Source: Antitrichia curtipendula (Eukaryota; Streptophyta; Bryopsida; Hypnales; Leucodontaceae). Taken from it: 64,000 nucleotides of DNA. Position numbers and translations under genes: made by a program. The stretch covers positions 16,140,981-16,204,980 of the forward strand of contig OX579640.1 of the NCBI GenBank assembly GCA_951230915.1, given 5' to 3'. Of the stretch, positions 61,554-64,000 are shown in pieces; positions within the stretch are counted from its first letter, which is position 1; each line of letters opens with the position of its first letter. The notes under the pieces were generated by a model. The model did not search any database and had not been told where the DNA came from. It saw nothing but the letters and a program-made list of their open reading frames with translations.

Positions 61554-61653
61554 ATCTGTTTCTGCTGGTATGCAAATACTGGCATTAAATCTCCCGTTTA
61601 AAGTAGGGTCTGGCAGCATTTGTTGCTGATAGTCCTTGAAGCTTCCATGAGGA

Positions 61654-61692
61654 TTAGGGTTTAGGGTTTTAGGGTTTAGGGTTTAGGGTTTA
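61654..61692. repeat. Interstitial telomere-type (TTTAGGG)n tract
   Basis: About five units of TTTAGGG, one with an extra T, downstream of BAHD 2. Matches the plant telomere repeat. Too short to be a telomere. Confidence 0.9.
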
Positions 61693-61716
61693 GTGTAGAT
61701 CAGCCCTTTTTTTTTT

Positions 61717-61730
61717 GGCACCATGGTGCC
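61717..61730. repeat. 14-bp perfect palindrome GGCACCATGGTGCC
   Basis: Follows a T-run at 61707-61716 and is followed by a second GCACCAT box. Might mark the edge of a small repeat; no partner was found. Confidence 0.4.
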
Positions 61731-62293
61731 AGATAGCACCATTTCAAAATAAAATTCTACTTTTCGCCAGATAAAAGTAATCTCTTTTTGTCAAAAAAAT
61801 TTCATTTCTATTAAAAATGTGGATGAAGTTGTCAAATTTGGATGAAAAAGTGCATAAATATGATTGAAAAGTATTTTTTGGTCCAAGAGATGGATGAATG
61901 TAGAAATACAATGCTTCAGCAAATTTTAAGTGATCGCCATCTTGGCACTTTCTCAAAAAACTTAAGAAAAGGATTGGTGTGGATACTTCAATACTGGTAG
62001 TTCTTCTCTGATAACCCCTCAGCTTGCTCAATGGCTCGCAATGATATGAATCATAGACACAACTGTCAGTTCTTAACAAGCCTGGTTTTCTCATGTGCAA
62101 ATATTGTCTTATTTCTTTCTTTCCATTTCTAACCTACTTAGGTCTACTTAACAATTTTTTATAGGATGAAAATCAAGTGTTTTTTTTGTTAAATTTTTTT
62201 CCAAGAGTCTCAACTCAATTCTTCAACAAAAAAAATTTAATTTAATCAAAATCTATAGTGTAAAAAATTGAAGATAAGAGAGAACAAAGTCTT

Positions 62294-62640
62294 ACTACCT
62301 CCGTCCCAAAATGATCTTAATGTTGGATGAAACGTTTTAGATTAAGGCTAAAAATAACATTTTCAAAACCAATTTTGCATTATAAGTAGAATTTGGTGCA
62401 CACCTAGCATTTGAGTTTTGGAGCCCTTTTCAAAGTGTAATTTTGGAATATTGGAATGTAGATTTTGGGGAGCATTTTCAAGGAGCATCACTAGTCAATT
62501 AAGTGTTGAGTGTAAGCTCATCATTTTGTAGGCATTTTGTATATGCCCAATACCACGTGTGGCCCTTTGTTCCGCCTACTAGAGCTTCATCCCCTTCAAT
62601 TAGGCAATATTCAAAAAGATGCAAGAAATAAGAATGAGCA
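62294..62640 (+). mobile_element. Stowaway-like terminus plus repeat shared with 53506-53890
   Basis: Begins CTACCTCCGTCCCAAAATG, very close to the Stowaway consensus end. The next 330 bp follow the 53506-53890 sequence in direct orientation (ATTAAGGCTAAAA, TTTTCAAGGAGCA, TTCAATT.GGCAATA). The right end was not found, so it is probably truncated. Confidence 0.55.
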
Positions 62641-64000
62641 ATGTTGATTGACCCCTTTAGCCAAATGTTAATATCTTCAATCTATATGGTCAAACTTTAT
62701 GAGAAAATTTCCACATGTTTTCTACATGTTTAGTATAAGACCCTATGGATCAATACTCAAAATTTTCTATTTTCTATTCTCAATGCAATAGAAGTGGCAG
62801 TTTTATTTGGTTTTTTGATGGAAAAAATACTTTGGGACTTAAAGCAAATCAATTTGAAATGATATGAAATTTGGCTCATACAAAAGAAATGTAACCATTA
62901 GATGATTTTGGAGGGGTCTGGAGGGCTGTTTGGGGCCTGTTACCGGCATTGTTTCCCCAGCAGCAAAAGAACAATTGTTGTTAGAAAAAAAAAAAAAAAA
63001 ATTTAATCTTAAAATGGAAAAAACAAAATGAACAAATTTTTATTTTTATTTATTTTTGTATGACATGGCAGTCGCTCGACCACATCACGCAGCTGCTACA
63101 GCGCAGTTCCAGACAATTTTAGAATCTGAGAACCCTGGGGAACAAGCAGCCTTCCATAAGGGCTGAAAAACATGTAATGCTTTGGTGTATTGAGATCAAT
63201 ATGAATGAAGAATTTGTTGGAGGGTCTAACTCTACCATGTGGGAAAGTATTATTCTTGATGCTTTCCAAGGTTGACTCTCTGAATTGGCTCATATATATT
63301 CAATTGTTCAACTTGTATGACAAACATTAAATAAATTTATGTAGCCTCCAAAAAATCATTAGCAAGATTTTATGTAGCCACTATTTTATTTTATTTTACC
63401 TTGTCATAGAAGTCTTAGAGACTACTTCACCAAACCAATTATTTGACACCGCATCACAAACCTAGAATGTAGTACAATCCATTCATAAATTTTTATAAGA
63501 AAAGAGAAGAATCATTGTTAGAATAGAATCTAAAACATCATACTATAAAGAATAAAATAGAATTGAATTATGCCACAAACTATGAATAATGTATATTGAG
63601 TTGTTAAAGACTTGTTTCTTACTTGACAAGAATAAAATTTTAGTATGGTAACACTTGTAAACATCTCATATCAATGACTAAATAATTAATGTTGCATTTT
63701 GAATTTTAAAGTGCATTTGAAATGCAAACCAATTACAAATCAATTTAGAAATGATTATATTAGAAAAATTTATAACAAATAATAAGTTATTAATCACATT
63801 TTTCTACTTGTTTGGATTATTAATGTGGAAGGAAAAGAAATTAGTGCAAGCATACTCTCAATAGAATTAAGTTATTTTTAGATTTTTTAAATATGGTTTA
63901 AATTCTACTTACAATAATGTTATTTATTTTTAAATTACAAATAATGAATTGTATACTACTTATCTCTAGTAAATTATTTGAAGTCATGTTGATGGTGTTT
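62641..64000. other. AT-rich gene-free end of the window
   Basis: No gene recognised. A long A-run lies at about 62984-63002. Short frames such as 63096-63293 carry no family signal. Confidence 0.5.

Noticed and set aside
61278..61575. Antisense ORFs over the tandem BAHD 3' ends
   Set aside because: Repeated shadow frames created by the tandem duplication.

Overview
The window is nuclear DNA of a land plant. The signs are GT-AG introns, a nucleostemin-like GTPase gene with the usual plant exon layout, two BAHD acyltransferase genes, TTTAGGG telomere-type repeats and CACTA transposons of the tnp2 type. Short introns, pogo-type transposases and AT-rich intergenic DNA would suit a bryophyte or another seed-free plant, but the species cannot be fixed from the sequence.

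Layout: 1-12817 is a CACTA element cut by the window start. 12818-35738 is a 22.9-kb interval with an AT-rich repeat flank, a nucleostemin-like GTPase gene (14477-17949), a BAHD acyltransferase gene (19717-21566), two decayed pogo-type transposase genes facing each other (23206-26695 + and 27049-29831 -), and an AT-rich gene-free stretch (about 30-35.7 kb). 35739-50829 is a complete 15,091-bp CACTA element, the inverted and nearly identical partner of the first (left coordinate = 48556 minus right coordinate, with no net indel over 12.8 kb). 50830-59296 is a mosaic of AT-rich repeats: a CCAAATTGG-type motif array, a 0.48-kb palindrome, a Stowaway-like element and a TTAA-flanked element. 59297-61330 is a second BAHD gene whose 3' end is tandemly repeated, followed by telomere-type repeats and AT-rich repeats to the end.

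Each CACTA element has two divergent genes. One is a tnp2-type transposase (TNP2 core, DUF4218-like and DUF4216-like regions). The other is a multi-exon ORF1/TNPA-type gene. The ORF1 product contains a domain that looks like an FCP1/NIF-type HAD phosphatase whose key acidic residues are replaced (Asn and His in place of the DxD aspartates), so it looks like a captured pseudophosphatase. Both tnp2 copies carry the same in-frame TGA and an apparent frameshift.

The right CACTA copy has no target-site duplication as the sequence stands (CAT on the left, TGA on the right). If the interval between the two copies is flipped, its left flank becomes TGA and matches the right flank. The same CCAAATTGG-type motifs then lie on both sides. 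This points to an inversion by recombination between the inverted copies, or to an assembly flip. It predicts ATG as the outer flank of the left copy, outside this window.
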